Shown here piece after piece: positions 63,695 through 64,000 of a stretch of DNA of 64,000 nucleotides. The notes beneath the pieces are model-generated. The model saw only the letters and a list, made by a program, of their open reading frames with translations. It was not told the origin of the DNA and did no database searches. The position numbers were made by a program, and so were the translations under genes. Origin of the DNA: Gemmatimonadota bacterium. Lineage in GTDB: Bacteria > Gemmatimonadota > Gemmatimonadetes > Longimicrobiales > Gaopeijiaceae. The stretch is from assembly GCA_009838975.1 (NCBI GenBank), contig VXQO01000048.1, positions 54,523 through 118,522 of the forward strand. Reading direction: 5' to 3'. Position 1 is the stretch's first letter, and every line of letters begins with the position of its first letter.

Positions 63695-64000
63695 CTACCC
63701 GATCGTGTCGGGCCGGCTGCTCAGCTCCACCAAACGGTTTTGCACGTCCGTCCACACGGCTTCCATGAAGAGCACGTCGCCGCCGTGCACCTCGGCGAAG
63801 GCCAGCAGATCCTCCTCGCTCACTCCCATCTCGGCCAGGACGCGTTCCCGGTCCTCCTCCGGGATCACCGCCCCCGACGAACGCAGTTCGGCGGCCCGCA
63901 GCGCCACGTAGGTCTGGACGAAGGTCTCGCGGCTGATCGCCTCGGGTTCGCCCGGCGCGCACGCGGCGACGGGTAGGCCGGCTATCACGACCGCCAGCCC
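63695..64000 (-). CDS. Predicted lipoprotein, N-terminus cut by the window edge
   Basis: The visible 100 or so residues end at the TAG at 63695. They begin, at the window edge, with a hydrophobic run ending in a lipobox, LPVAAC, so the mature lipidated protein starts at that Cys, followed by APGEPE. The frame stays open to base 64000 and the true start is probably just outside; a GTG at 63988 is possible but gives a very short signal. The mature part is helical and acidic with repeated E-E-D clusters. I do not recognise the family. Confidence 0.6.
   Translation of the reverse strand, partial: GLAVVIAGLPVAACAPGEPEAISRETFVQTYVALRAAELRSSGAVIPEEDRERVLAEMGVSEEDLLAFAEVHGGDVLFMEAVWTDVQNRLVELSSRPDTIG

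Overview
The window is a gene-dense, GC-rich stretch (roughly two thirds G+C by eye) of a diderm bacterial chromosome. Several traits point to the FCB superphylum, most likely Gemmatimonadota or a close relative (inference). They are a short RpoD-type sigma factor without region 1.1 that reads like the Bacteroidota primary sigma, histidine kinases with an HQLGTP H-box, a compact EF-Ts, an archaeal/eukaryotic-type prolyl-tRNA synthetase, and many GTG/TTG starts and 1-4 nt gene overlaps. I see no tRNA, rRNA, CRISPR array, transposase, integrase or attachment site. No gene-free stretch exceeds about 290 bases, and the longest (17291-17580) carries the rplM promoter and leader.

Layout. 1-3.8 kb (minus): a membrane-fusion protein and a TolC-type channel of an efflux system that runs off the left edge, plus an unknown secreted protein. 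3.9-8.6 kb: a giant NtrY-like sensor kinase followed by a small RsbRD_N-like protein. 8.6-11.5 kb (minus): pntA-pntA2-pntB proton-translocating transhydrogenase. 11.6-17.3 kb: comM, a cysteine-desulfurase-family enzyme, thpR, an NtrX-like sigma-54 activator and the primary-type sigma factor. 17.5-25.6 kb: a long translation/envelope run, rplM-rpsI-rpsB-tsf-pyrH-frr-uppS-cdsA-dxr-rseP, behind a near-consensus promoter and a strongly folded leader. 25.6-28.8 kb (minus): a mannose-1-phosphate guanylyltransferase, a GlmU-like protein and a WalJ-type hydrolase. 29-36.5 kb: a lipoprotein, serS, a sensor kinase coupled to a PcrA-type helicase, a minus-strand coiled-coil membrane protein, and murA.

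36.5-49.6 kb: rimP-nusA-infB-ylxP-rbfA-truB-ribF, rpsO-pnp, an M16 peptidase, and an unusual single frame joining alanine dehydrogenase to dUTPase. 49.7-55.3 kb: mreB-mreC-mreD-mrdA-rodA, the elongation machinery. 55.3-63.6 kb: accD, folC, hisS, a small membrane protein, proS, lysA, guaA. The right edge cuts a minus-strand lipoprotein.

Most of the window is housekeeping. The points worth a second look are the alanine dehydrogenase-dUTPase fusion, a MurA with Asp in place of the fosfomycin-target Cys, a promoter-terminator attenuator ahead of rimP-nusA-infB, folded leaders ahead of rplM and rpsO, and a recurring leaderless promoter layout in which a TAnnnT box sits 6-7 nt before the start codon.
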